Assembly (NCBI GenBank): GCA_004028765.1
Contig: SAIX01000107.1
Span: 62,001 to 126,000, forward strand
Source of the DNA: Chitinophagaceae bacterium
GTDB lineage: Bacteria > Bacteroidota > Bacteroidia > Chitinophagales > Chitinophagaceae
Reading direction: 5' to 3'
Length of the DNA: 64,000 nucleotides
Every line of letters starts with the position of its first letter. Position 1 is the stretch's first letter. The notes beneath the pieces were generated by a model that was not told the origin of the DNA, did not search any database, and worked only from the letters and a program-made list of their open reading frames with translations. The position numbers and the translations under genes are program-made. Positions 35,444 to 43,776 of the stretch are shown here, piece after piece.

Positions 35444-35794
35444 ATGAGCCAGCTTGTACAGGAATTCAACAGCTACCGCGAAAAAATGAATGAGGTGATC
35501 CTCAGTAAAAACAACCTTGTGATGAAACGCCTCTGGAACCTCGATACCAATACCTATGAGGACGGTGCGCTTGATAAAAGAACCAAGGAAATGCTGGGCC
35601 TGGTGGCGAGTATGGTATTGCGCTGCGATGACTGTATCAAATACCATCTGGGTAAAAGCCATGAACTGGGGGTTAGTACGGAGCAGATGTATGAAATATT
35701 CGCCGTTGCCAATATTGTTGGCGGAACCATTGTGATACCCCATACCCGTAGGGCGGCAGAATACTGGGAAGAGCTGATGGCAGTTAAAAGTTAG
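35444..35794 (+). CDS. Carboxymuconolactone decarboxylase (CMD/AhpD-like) family protein
   Basis: About 116 residues from MSQLVQEFNSYREKM. The CMD core has the redox-type motif RCDDCIKYHLGKSHELG, with the CxxC pair and nearby His used by AhpD-like proteins, and the helix VANIVGGTIVIPHTRRA. Proteins of this size often act as peroxidase partners or thiol oxidoreductases instead of decarboxylases, and the CxxC pair favours that here (inference). It is a single gene with a clear -7 box; the spacer after it (35795-35940) holds a dispersed AT-rich word. Confidence 0.85.
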   Translation: MSQLVQEFNSYREKMNEVILSKNNLVMKRLWNLDTNTYEDGALDKRTKEMLGLVASMVLRCDDCIKYHLGKSHELGVSTEQMYEIFAVANIVGGTIVIPHTRRAAEYWEELMAVKS

Positions 35795-35910
35795 GAGTTA
35801 GGAGTCTGGAGTTTGGTTGCAGGAGTCGATGGTTACTTGACAGGAATGCCGTAAATTGTGCAGATTCAGGAAGTGCCATAACCCATTTGTACTTTCGAAC
35901 CGTAATTTCA

Positions 35911-35928
35911 AATTCTTAATTTTTAATT
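35911..35928. repeat. 18-base AT-rich word, inverted copy of 24317-24334
   Basis: Exact reverse complement of the word at 24317-24334 (core AATTCTTAATTTTTAATT). It lies 12 bases before the 2-oxoacid oxidoreductase start codon. Confidence 0.6.
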
Positions 35929-35940
35929 TCTCTTCGTGCT

Positions 35941-36978
35941 ATGTCAGAAACAGCAACACAGGCAGCACCGGTTTTAACAGCGAAAGATTTTGCAACCGAC
36001 CAGGAAGTGCGCTGGTGCCCGGGCTGCGGGGATTATTCTATTCTCGCTCAGGTACAGAAAGTAATGCCTACCATCGGTATACCGAAAGAAAATATTGTAC
36101 TCATCAGTGGTATTGGTTGCAGCAGCCGTTTCCCATATTATATGAATACGTATGGCATGCACAGCATCCATGGGCGTGCCACTGCCATCGCGAGCGGATT
36201 AAAAGCCTCGCGCCCCGAATTGAGTGTGTGGATTGTTACGGGAGATGGCGATGGACTAAGCATTGGTGGTAACCATACCATTCACCTGCTGCGGAGAAAC
36301 CTTGATGTGAATGTTTTATTGTTCAATAACCAGATATACGGGTTAACCAAGGGGCAATATTCGCCCACATCCGAACAGAACAAGATCACGAAGAGCACAC
36401 CTTACGGCAGCATCGACCACCCGTTCAACCCATTGGCATTGGCAATGGGGGCAGATGCCACTTTTGTTGCGCGCAGTATGGACCGCGATCCCAAGCACCT
36501 CCAGAGTATGCTTACAAGGGCTTACCAGCATAAAGGTTCTTCTTTCCTGGAGATCTACCAGAACTGTAACATCTTTAATGATGGTGCTTTTGAAATCTTT
36601 ACCGAAAAAGCCACGAAGCAGGATGAAGCTTTATTTCTTGAGCAGGGTAAACCATTGGTATTTGGTGCCAATCAGGACAAAGGCATTAAGATGGATGGCA
36701 TGAAACCTGTTGTGGTACAGCTGGGTAATGGCGTTAGCGCCGATGATCTGTGGATACACGACGACAAGGATTTTTACAAAGCGCAAACACTGGTACGGAT
36801 GTTTGATGATCCTGCCCGTTCGGGTGATCATTTCCCAAGGCCATTTGGTGTTTTTTATGAAACAGACAGACCCTGTTATGAAGATATGATGACACAGCAA
36901 CTGGAAGATGCACTGGCAAAAGGCAAAGGCAATCTCGATAAGCTGCTTCGGGGTAAAGAAGTTTGGGAGATCATGTAA
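35941..36978 (+). CDS. 2-oxoacid:acceptor (ferredoxin) oxidoreductase beta subunit
   Basis: A 345-residue thiamine-diphosphate-binding subunit. The N-terminal WCPGCGDYSIL and GIGCSSRFP supply the cysteines typical of these beta chains. The TPP/Mg motif is GDGDGLSIGGNH followed by LLFNNQIYGLTKGQYSPTS (about residues 98-140). The enzyme oxidatively decarboxylates a 2-oxoacid, probably 2-oxoglutarate, to the acyl-CoA with ferredoxin as acceptor. The alpha subunit gene normally sits immediately upstream, but here a CMD-type gene is there, so the partner is elsewhere. Confidence 0.92.
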   Translation: MSETATQAAPVLTAKDFATDQEVRWCPGCGDYSILAQVQKVMPTIGIPKENIVLISGIGCSSRFPYYMNTYGMHSIHGRATAIASGLKASRPELSVWIVTGDGDGLSIGGNHTIHLLRRNLDVNVLLFNNQIYGLTKGQYSPTSEQNKITKSTPYGSIDHPFNPLALAMGADATFVARSMDRDPKHLQSMLTRAYQHKGSSFLEIYQNCNIFNDGAFEIFTEKATKQDEALFLEQGKPLVFGANQDKGIKMDGMKPVVVQLGNGVSADDLWIHDDKDFYKAQTLVRMFDDPARSGDHFPRPFGVFYETDRPCYEDMMTQQLEDALAKGKGNLDKLLRGKEVWEIM

Positions 36979-36993
36979 TCATTTCCATAAAAG

Positions 36994-37716
36994 TTATGAA
37001 ATTTTGAAACCCTCTGCCGGCAGAGGGTTTTCTTTTTGCCGCTCCGTGAAAATAGGGATCGTTGCGATATCATTCCGGAAGGCGAAAAGAACAAGCCCCA
37101 CGCGCGAATGCACCTGTAATTTTTCAAAAAGGTTATCGCGGTAGCCATCCACCGTTCTCGGGCTGAGGCACATGGCATCTGCGATTTCACGGTAAGTCAG
37201 TTCGGCAGAGCAGAGCAACTGCAGAAATTCGCGCTCCCTTTCAGCGAGTTCAGAAGCCACTTTTCTTTCCAGTTCTTTGTGCTCCTCCAGTTTGGCAGGT
37301 TGCAGGGTGTCAACGATATTCCTGTAAAGGATATCGTTGATAAAAATACCCTTGTTCATCACTTCCTGTAAACCCATCTGGATTTCTTCGAGTTCGCCGT
37401 CTTTCAGTAAATAACCCCTTGCCCCCGAACGAAGCATACGGATCACTACGCGTTCGTCTTTTAACATACTTAACGCCACTACTTTGATTTCAGGCCGGTT
37501 CAGGGTAAGCCACTGGGTGGTTTCATAGCCGTTCATGATGGGCATGGTAACATCCATGATCACGATATCGGGGATATTCCCCTGCTGTATAAGATCGATC
37601 AGGTGTTTGCCGTTATCGGCAAGGAATGATACTTCATATCCTTCAAATGATTGAATGATGCTGGCCAGCGCATTGCGGAGCAACGCATGGTCGTCTACCA
37701 GTGCAACTTTAGGCAT
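36994..37716 (-). CDS. NarL/FixJ-type response regulator
   Basis: A 240-residue regulator. The receiver domain (about 1-120) has the acidic pair DD (residues 8-9), phospho-acceptor Asp55 in IVIMDVTMP, and the downstream Lys in LLKDGE. The LuxR-type helix-turn-helix (about 155-215) includes LTYREIADAMCLSPRTVDGYRDNLFEKL. No kinase gene is adjacent. The multi-PAS kinase at 13.7-16.8 kb has the matching transmitter type, but pairing is only a guess. Its last codons overlap a perfect 24-base palindrome that also serves as a terminator for the convergent gene. Confidence 0.92.
   Translation of the reverse strand: MPKVALVDDHALLRNALASIIQSFEGYEVSFLADNGKHLIDLIQQGNIPDIVIMDVTMPIMNGYETTQWLTLNRPEIKVVALSMLKDERVVIRMLRSGARGYLLKDGELEEIQMGLQEVMNKGIFINDILYRNIVDTLQPAKLEEHKELERKVASELAEREREFLQLLCSAELTYREIADAMCLSPRTVDGYRDNLFEKLQVHSRVGLVLFAFRNDIATIPIFTERQKENPLPAEGFKIS
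37007..37035 (+). terminator. Terminator of the oxidoreductase gene, inside the end of the convergent regulator gene
   Basis: A perfect palindrome (AAACCCTCTGCC / GGCAGAGGGTTT) followed by a T-rich run on the plus strand. It begins 29 bases after the oxidoreductase stop codon and lies in coding sequence of the regulator on the other strand. Confidence 0.75.
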
Positions 37717-37945
37717 GGTCGTTTTGTTTTCGTGATCAAATCATCAGTAATTGGGTTGCTCTGGTATACAGGCAGTTGGTTTTGCAAGTTGCCAGTTTGT
37801 TTTGGTTAAAACAACCGTTAAAACACCCAATTTTTTAGCGTAGAAGCTACCTTGTTCAGAGAAAATGAGAAGAATAGTTTTGGGCTGAGAGAAAAGTGAC
37901 GACGACTTTTCTTTTATTCAGTTTTCACCGGGGTTACAAACAACA

Positions 37946-37968
37946 GAAGGCGGCACAAGGCCGCCTTC
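37946..37968 (-). terminator. Hairpin after the cupin-like gene
   Basis: A perfect 9-bp stem (GAAGGCGGC / GCCGCCTTC) with a 5-nt loop lies 26 bases beyond the cupin-like gene stop. The T-run on the minus strand is weak. The rest of 37717-37945 shows no gene and must contain the regulator promoter. Confidence 0.5.
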
Positions 37969-37993
37969 CTGTTTAATAGTACATTGTTTACTG

Positions 37994-38866
37994 CTAAGCT
38001 TTCTCTGCATTCTCAAAAATTCGTTTCTTTTTCCAGTTGTACCAAGGATGCGGGATGGTTTTTTTCATCACGGTATCGATACTGCGCATGCCGAATAAAT
38101 TCCATACTCCGTTTAACTTTCCGCTGAGTGAAGGCTGTAATGCCCGCAGGCTCATCGCAAATCCACTGTCAAGGTATTCCATATGGTGCCAGTAACCAGC
38201 AGGCATAAACAGCGTTTCGCCATGGTTCAATATAAGATCGTATCCTTTTGCTTTCTGCAAAGCGGGGAACTGCCGGTAATCCAGTTTGCTTTTTTCAGGA
38301 TCATAATAATTGCTGAAATCGGCGAGACTGAGTACTTCAAAAGGTTTGCGGTATAATTTGTATTCCTCTTCTTTCGGGAAGAGCAGGACGCGTTTACGAC
38401 CGGCAAATTGCGTATGCAGGATATGGCTCAGGTCGATGTCAAAATGCATATGCGTGATCGATGATTGCCCGCCTGTGAAAAGCATGGGATATTTTTTTAC
38501 GAAACCTTTCATCAAATGCTCCGGCCAGGTAAAATCATGGATCAGTTCAGGCGCATGGTCAAAAATATTGAACAGGAAAATCCGCCAGCCGGCCGGCCCC
38601 TGTTTAATCATATCGATATATTCCCCGAAAGTTTTATAATCATCGGCTGTATTAATCGGCGTATAAGCATCGCTCTTTACATTATTGTATAAAGCAACCT
38701 GCTGATCACCCACAAGTTGTTTGAAATAATCCCAGTTCCATTTTTCATAGGCGGGCCAGCTTTTTGCGAGGTTGCGTATCACCAGGGGCCGCATGGGCAG
38801 GTAATAATTTTTACGGAAATCCTCGTTACTGATATCGTCTACAATGTCAACGGGAGATAACTGCAT
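37994..38866 (-). CDS. Cupin-like (JmjC-related, Cupin_8) oxygenase
   Basis: A 290-residue protein with the JmjC/FIH-like fold. The iron-binding motif His-x-Asp is in THMHFDIDLSHIL, and a later His is in YWHHMEY (MPAGYWHH). An N-terminal MRPLVIRNLAKSWPAYEKWNWDYF is typical of Cupin_8 proteins. It is probably a 2-oxoglutarate/Fe(II)-dependent hydroxylase of a protein or small molecule; the substrate is unknown. It is divergent from the YciO gene, with about 100 bases between the start codons. Confidence 0.88.
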   Translation of the reverse strand: MQLSPVDIVDDISNEDFRKNYYLPMRPLVIRNLAKSWPAYEKWNWDYFKQLVGDQQVALYNNVKSDAYTPINTADDYKTFGEYIDMIKQGPAGWRIFLFNIFDHAPELIHDFTWPEHLMKGFVKKYPMLFTGGQSSITHMHFDIDLSHILHTQFAGRKRVLLFPKEEEYKLYRKPFEVLSLADFSNYYDPEKSKLDYRQFPALQKAKGYDLILNHGETLFMPAGYWHHMEYLDSGFAMSLRALQPSLSGKLNGVWNLFGMRSIDTVMKKTIPHPWYNWKKKRIFENAEKA

Positions 38867-38968
38867 GGTTGAAGTTTGTGCAAAGGTAAACCGAAGCCGC
38901 TTCCTTGCAAAACAGCATGCGTTAAAGAGTTGATAAGGAAATACTTTTATAAACCTGTAATTTGCAGT

Positions 38969-39577
38969 ATGTTATTACAGGTTCACCCGGATAACCCCAA
39001 CCCGCGGTATATTAAAACCATTACCGAATGCCTGCTGGATGGCGGGGTGATCGTTTACCCGACAGATACGATTTATGGTTTGGGCTGTGATATTTTTCAA
39101 CCCAAAGCCATTGAACGCATAGCACGGATCAAACAGGTGGATCCTGCAAAAGCGAGACTGAGTTTTGTTTGTTACGACCTCAGCGACCTGAGCAAATACA
39201 CCAAAAGTATTTCTACGCCATTGTACCGCACATTGAAAAACTATTTACCGGGTCCTTATACATTCATCCTGCCCGCCAGCAAGGAAGTACCCAAAATACT
39301 ATCCAGCAAAAAAAACACCATCGGTCTGCGTGTACCGGATAACCTTATCGCCAGAACGATCGTGAAAGAGTTGGGCCACCCGGTACTTTCCGCTTCATTG
39401 CCCGGAGACATGGTGGAAGAATATACCGACCCTGAGATCATCTATGAAAAATTTGAAAAGCTTGTGGACATTGTGGTGGATGGTGGTATCGGCGGGATGA
39501 TCCCTTCCACGATCATTGATTGCACAACGGATGAATACGAAGTGATCCGGGAAGGCGCCGGTGTTTGGGAAGGATAG
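38969..39577 (+). CDS. L-threonylcarbamoyladenylate synthase family protein, YciO subfamily
   Basis: Start set at MLLQVHPDNPNPRYI (38969), giving 202 residues; an upstream in-frame ATG would add an unrelated tail. It is a single YrdC domain with YPTDTIYGLGCDI, then ARLSFVCYDLSDLSKYT, PGPYTFILPASKEVP and KNTIGLRVPDN. These last segments resemble YciO more than TsaC/Sua5, and no C-terminal Sua5 domain is present. Family members make threonylcarbamoyl-AMP for the t6A37 tRNA modification, but activity of the YciO branch is less certain. Confidence 0.88.
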   Translation: MLLQVHPDNPNPRYIKTITECLLDGGVIVYPTDTIYGLGCDIFQPKAIERIARIKQVDPAKARLSFVCYDLSDLSKYTKSISTPLYRTLKNYLPGPYTFILPASKEVPKILSSKKNTIGLRVPDNLIARTIVKELGHPVLSASLPGDMVEEYTDPEIIYEKFEKLVDIVVDGGIGGMIPSTIIDCTTDEYEVIREGAGVWEG

Positions 39578-39585
39578 GATATAAA

Positions 39586-40185
39586 TTATAATCCAAGTTC
39601 CATCTGCTTCGGAACGATCTGGAAACTTTTGCGGTGGTATTTGCACAAACCATTTTCATCAATGGCTTTCCGGTGTTCAGCAGTTCCGTACCCTTTGTTG
39701 CGATCCCAGCCATACAGCGGAAATTCATTGTGTAATTGCATCATATACGAATCGCGGTAAGTTTTTGCGAGGATACTGGCTGCGGCGATCGAGGCTATTT
39801 TACCATCCCCTTTAATGATACAGGTATGTTGTATGGAGGGATAAGGCTTAAAGCGGTTGCCATCAATTAATAATAATCCCGGTTTTTTTTGTAAACCATC
39901 AATGGCAAGGTGCATGGCTTTGTAAGATGCCTGCAGGATATTGATCCGGTCGATATCTTCATTATCCACCTGCGCAACAGCCCATGCGAGTGCCGATTTT
40001 TCGATCACTTCCCGGAGGATTTCCCTTTTCGATGCAGGCACCTGTTTACTATCGTTCAGCAAAGGGTGATAAAAACCCTTGGGCAAAATCACAGCCGCTG
40101 CAAAAACAGGCCCGGCATAACAACCGCGGCCCGCTTCATCCACACCGGCTTCTGTACATTCTGTCTGAAAAAATAAGGAAAGCAT
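39586..40185 (-). CDS. rnhB: Ribonuclease HII
   Basis: About 199 residues from MLSLFFQTECTEAGVDEAGRGCYAGPV; the frame is open 61 codons further upstream without family similarity. Catalytic acids are Asp and Glu in GVDEAGRG, Asp in LLIDGNRF and a later Asp within AKTYRDSYM. The PSIQHTCIIKGDGKIASIAAASILAKTYRD stretch (in part) is typical. The enzyme removes ribonucleotides embedded in DNA and RNA primers. It is convergent with the YciO gene (9 bases apart) and divergent from the heme A synthase gene. Confidence 0.94.
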   Translation of the reverse strand: MLSLFFQTECTEAGVDEAGRGCYAGPVFAAAVILPKGFYHPLLNDSKQVPASKREILREVIEKSALAWAVAQVDNEDIDRINILQASYKAMHLAIDGLQKKPGLLLIDGNRFKPYPSIQHTCIIKGDGKIASIAAASILAKTYRDSYMMQLHNEFPLYGWDRNKGYGTAEHRKAIDENGLCKYHRKSFQIVPKQMELGL

Positions 40186-40254
40186 CCCTGTAAAATTCCT
40201 GCTAATGGGCCGATTCTCAAAACCTTTCTGAAAAACAATTGTTCGTTGATACTG

Positions 40255-40262
40255 TACCTTTG
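40255..40262 (+). promoter_or_regulatory. -7 box (TACCTTTG) of the heme A synthase gene
   Basis: An exact TAnnTTTG match 24 bases before the ATG at 40287. It argues against the in-frame ATG at 40239, which would lie upstream of the transcription start. No good -33 TTTG was found. Confidence 0.45.
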
Positions 40263-40286
40263 TATCATAGATGTAAAAGCAAGAAA

Positions 40287-41345
40287 ATGGATGCAGCAGA
40301 ACGTTCACGGAAATGGGTGGCCGCCTGGTTATTGACAGGAGTAGGTATGACAGTGATACAGATCGCACTCGGCGGGATCACAAGGTTAACAGGGAGTGGT
40401 TTATCCATTACAGAATGGGATGTGATCACCGGTGCTTTACCGCCGCTTAACCAACAACAGTGGATGCAGGAATTTGACAAATACCGGCAAACACCGCAAT
40501 ACCACCTGCTGAATTTTGATTTTACGCTCTCCGATTTCAAATATATTTTCTTCTGGGAATGGTTTCACCGCCTCTGGGCGAGAAGCATCGGGCTGGTATT
40601 TGCAGTGGGTTTTGTTTTTTTTCTTGTAAAAAAATATTTTCAGAAAGAAATGATCAGGCCCCTGCTGGCCCTGTTTTTTCTCGGCGCATTACAGGGAGCC
40701 ATTGGCTGGATCATGGTGGCCAGCGGATTAACCGGCGATGCAGTATATGTAAAACCGACCAGGCTAGCGCTGCATTTTGTTTTTGCACTGGGGCTTTTGT
40801 GTTATACATACTGGTTTGCCTTGCAGTTGCTGGTGCCTCGATCGTCCACGATCCAGAACGGGAAGCTTCGAAAATGGAATATCACAATCCTTCTTATACT
40901 TCTGCTGCAATTGTTATATGGTGCTTTGATGGCCGGACATAAAGCCGCGACCGCTGCACCTACCTGGCCAACCATTAACGGGCAATGGATACCGGATCAT
41001 TTATTGAAAGAAGAATCTTTTTTGCTGAACCTGGTTGATAATACTGTCTGGATCCATTTTGTACATAGGGGAATCGCCTACTTGTTGCTGCTGCTGGTGA
41101 TCATATGGTCTTTGCGGTTGAAGCATATTACAGCATCCCCGCTTTTACAAAAAGTAAAGTGGGCGCCACTGGCGATTGTATCGGTACAGGTTTTACTGGG
41201 AATTATCACGGTGATCAGCAGTACCGGCATTGTCCCGGGCCATTGGGGAATGTTTGAATGGATGGCACAGTTACACCAGTTAACCGGTATGCTGCTGCTG
41301 CTCTCGCTGGTAACTACTTTGTATATGATTAAAGCGGAGGGGTAG
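40287..41345 (+). CDS. ctaA: Heme A synthase (COX15/CtaA family)
   Basis: About 352 residues from MDAAERSRKWVAAWL. Eight hydrophobic helices are arranged as two four-helix bundles. Characteristic motifs are GGITRLTGSGLSITEWDVITG (in part), EFDKYRQTPQY, FIFFWEWFHRLWAR with a heme-ligand His, and in the second half ALMAGHKAATAAPTWPTINGQW (in part) and WIHFVHRGIAYLL. The final His is in WMAQLHQLTGM. It converts heme O to heme A for cytochrome oxidase. Together with the SCO/DUF420 genes at the window start it supports an aa3-type oxidase. Confidence 0.94.
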   Translation: MDAAERSRKWVAAWLLTGVGMTVIQIALGGITRLTGSGLSITEWDVITGALPPLNQQQWMQEFDKYRQTPQYHLLNFDFTLSDFKYIFFWEWFHRLWARSIGLVFAVGFVFFLVKKYFQKEMIRPLLALFFLGALQGAIGWIMVASGLTGDAVYVKPTRLALHFVFALGLLCYTYWFALQLLVPRSSTIQNGKLRKWNITILLILLLQLLYGALMAGHKAATAAPTWPTINGQWIPDHLLKEESFLLNLVDNTVWIHFVHRGIAYLLLLLVIIWSLRLKHITASPLLQKVKWAPLAIVSVQVLLGIITVISSTGIVPGHWGMFEWMAQLHQLTGMLLLLSLVTTLYMIKAEG

Positions 41346-41351
41346 GTTCCG

Positions 41352-41470
41352 TATTTGCGAATTGGCGGATTATCGGATTCATAAATGGCTGAGTAAAGTG
41401 AAAAATGGTTGCGTGTTATAAAATAAATCTATTCAATCCATTAATCCGCTAACCCGAAATTCATTTATCT
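41352..41470. repeat. Gene-less imperfect inverted repeat of GCGGATTATCGGAT words
   Basis: The left arm contains a 22-base word (41357-41378) found exactly again at 61780-61801. The right arm (about 41433-41470) carries the partly complementary ATTAATCCGCTAACCCGAAAT. No gene lies in this 180-base spacer. Confidence 0.6.
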
Positions 41471-41525
41471 CCAAATCGTAACCCCGGGCAAGCAGCAAAG
41501 CGTTTCGGAAAACAGTCTTACCAAT

Positions 41526-43748
41526 ATGAAAAAATACCTCGGTGGTATATGGAGAAGTTTGCCGGTGCAGTTATTCCTGCTGCATTTCCGCCGTTACCAG
41601 GTATTTCTTATTTTCTGGTATATTTTATTTGCCACAGTTGCAGGCAGGTTCATGTTCCACTTCGGGGCCAATGCACTTTTTCTAGCACCTGAATATTTTG
41701 GATCGGTTTCGGCATTAAGTACGGGTATTGTTGGCTTGACAGTAGGCATTTTTATCATGAGCTGGAATATCACCACTTTTATCCTGCACAGCCGCAACGT
41801 CCGTTTTCTGGCCACTACGGCACAACCTTTTCTCAAATACTGTATCAACAATGCATTGATACCGCTTGTGTTCCTGTTTTTTTATCTCGCAAAAGCGGTG
41901 CAATATGCGCATGTGCAGGAGTTGTTGCCTGTTACAGATATCCTTTGGCTGGTGGGAGGTTTTACCGGTGGCATCATCTTATCCATTCTTATCGCTTTTG
42001 TATATTTCTTTGGTGCTGATAAAACGATCTATTACAGTTTGGGCGATGTGATCCGGAAAGCGAACCATGCATATCATGAAGCTTCATCCAGAAACCCATT
42101 GCCTGAAAACCGGAATGAAATGCAGGTGGATTGGTTTCTCAGCGCCCGTCTGCACTTACGGAAACCAAGAGATGTGCGGCATTATTCCGAAGAATTTCTG
42201 GATGCTGTTTTTAAACGCCACCATGTAGCTGCGGTGATTGCCATCATTATTGCATTCGTATTTCTGATACTGGTTGGATACAGCGCTGATACAAGGCTGT
42301 TCCAGTTGCCTGCTGCGGCAAGCATCACTATTTTCTTTGCACTGCTGATTGCACTGGCAGGCGCAGTTTCCTTACTCTTGAGAACCTGGAGCATCCCGGT
42401 ACTGGTATTATTGTATATCATCCTGAACATCCTTTACCAGGAAGAGATTATCGATCCGCGTAACAAAGCCTACGGGATCAATTACCAGAACCGAACTGAA
42501 AGGCCGGCTTACACAAAGGAGCATATCAATGCAATGGCTTCTGCCGAGAATATCGAAAAAGACAAAACTTATTTCCTCTCACTGTTGAATAAATGGAAGG
42601 CAAAACAGCATGCTGAAAAACCAGTATTGTATATCATCAACACCAGTGGTGGCGGAACACGCAGTGCAGTGTTTACGATGAATACCCTGCAAAGGCTCGA
42701 CAGCCTGCTGAACGGGGAACTGATGCGAAGCACTTTTATGGTGAATGGCGCTTCTGGTGGCATGCTCGGTGCGGCTTATTTCAGGGAATTATACTACCGG
42801 AAAGAAAAAGGAGAATTGAAAAATATCCGCAGTACTGCGTATGTTGATAATATTTCGAAAGACCTTCTCAACCCCTTGTTCTCCTCTTTTGTTTCGCGCG
42901 ATTTGATCGGGCCGGTACAGAAATTTGATTACCAGGGACAGCAATACGCGAAAGACAGGGGATATGCGTTCGAAAAAAAACTGGATGAAAACACACAGGG
43001 TGTTTTGAATAAAACCCTCGGTGCGTATGCTGCAGCTGAAGCAAATGCTGATATCCCCGTCATGTTTTTCAATTCAGTGATCAACCGTGATGGAAGGAAA
43101 ATGATTATCGGCACGCATCCTGCAAGGTTTCTGATGCGGCCACAGATCGATACCGCGCGGCTTACCTATATGGATCCCGATGCCATCGATTTCGTATCCC
43201 TTTTCGAAAAACAAAATGCAACAAACATCAGTGTACTTTCCGCTTTGCGGATGAACGCCACATTTCCTTATGTTCTGCCAAGTGTATGGCTGCCCACCAC
43301 ACCCATTATCGATGTGATGGATGCAGGGCTGCGCGATAATTTTGGCCAGGAAACCTGCCTGCGTTTTTTGGACGTGTTCAAAGACTGGCTGAAACAGAAT
43401 ACAAGTAAAGTGGTACTGATACAGATCCGCGACAGGAGTCTCGGCGATTGGGAAAAACCGCTCGAAGGAAACAGTCTCGTGAGCATGCTTACCCAACCAT
43501 TTCTTGTTTTACAGAATAACTGGTTTAAACTGCAGGACTATTACCAGCACGATCAGCTGCAATATTTGTCGGGCTCGTATGGAATGGATTTTTACAGGGT
43601 TACTTTTCAATATGTTCCGGTAAATAAAGATGCGGCTGCGAGCCTCAGTTTTCGTTTAACAGCTGCTGAAAAAAGAGATGTTTCTGCAGCACTCAATGAT
43701 AGTATCAATCAAAAAGAATTCCGCCGCCTTGGTGAATTAAGGCGGTAA
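41526..43748 (+). CDS. Membrane protein with patatin-like phospholipase domain
   Basis: A 740-residue protein. The first about 320 residues hold about eight hydrophobic segments. The rest is a patatin-like domain: glycine-rich oxyanion loop NTSGGGTRSA (about 369-378), nucleophile Ser in GASGGMLG, and catalytic Asp in DAGLRDNFG. Patatin proteins are serine-Asp dyad lipid acyl hydrolases. The fusion to a polytopic N-terminal domain would place the active site at the inner membrane, facing the cytoplasm if no export signal intervenes. Substrate is unknown. The MG2/plug gene follows 28 bases downstream on the same strand. Confidence 0.82.
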   Translation: MKKYLGGIWRSLPVQLFLLHFRRYQVFLIFWYILFATVAGRFMFHFGANALFLAPEYFGSVSALSTGIVGLTVGIFIMSWNITTFILHSRNVRFLATTAQPFLKYCINNALIPLVFLFFYLAKAVQYAHVQELLPVTDILWLVGGFTGGIILSILIAFVYFFGADKTIYYSLGDVIRKANHAYHEASSRNPLPENRNEMQVDWFLSARLHLRKPRDVRHYSEEFLDAVFKRHHVAAVIAIIIAFVFLILVGYSADTRLFQLPAAASITIFFALLIALAGAVSLLLRTWSIPVLVLLYIILNILYQEEIIDPRNKAYGINYQNRTERPAYTKEHINAMASAENIEKDKTYFLSLLNKWKAKQHAEKPVLYIINTSGGGTRSAVFTMNTLQRLDSLLNGELMRSTFMVNGASGGMLGAAYFRELYYRKEKGELKNIRSTAYVDNISKDLLNPLFSSFVSRDLIGPVQKFDYQGQQYAKDRGYAFEKKLDENTQGVLNKTLGAYAAAEANADIPVMFFNSVINRDGRKMIIGTHPARFLMRPQIDTARLTYMDPDAIDFVSLFEKQNATNISVLSALRMNATFPYVLPSVWLPTTPIIDVMDAGLRDNFGQETCLRFLDVFKDWLKQNTSKVVLIQIRDRSLGDWEKPLEGNSLVSMLTQPFLVLQNNWFKLQDYYQHDQLQYLSGSYGMDFYRVTFQYVPVNKDAAASLSFRLTAAEKRDVSAALNDSINQKEFRRLGELRR

Positions 43749-43776
43749 TTCTCAGATCAAGGGTGTATATTTCTTT

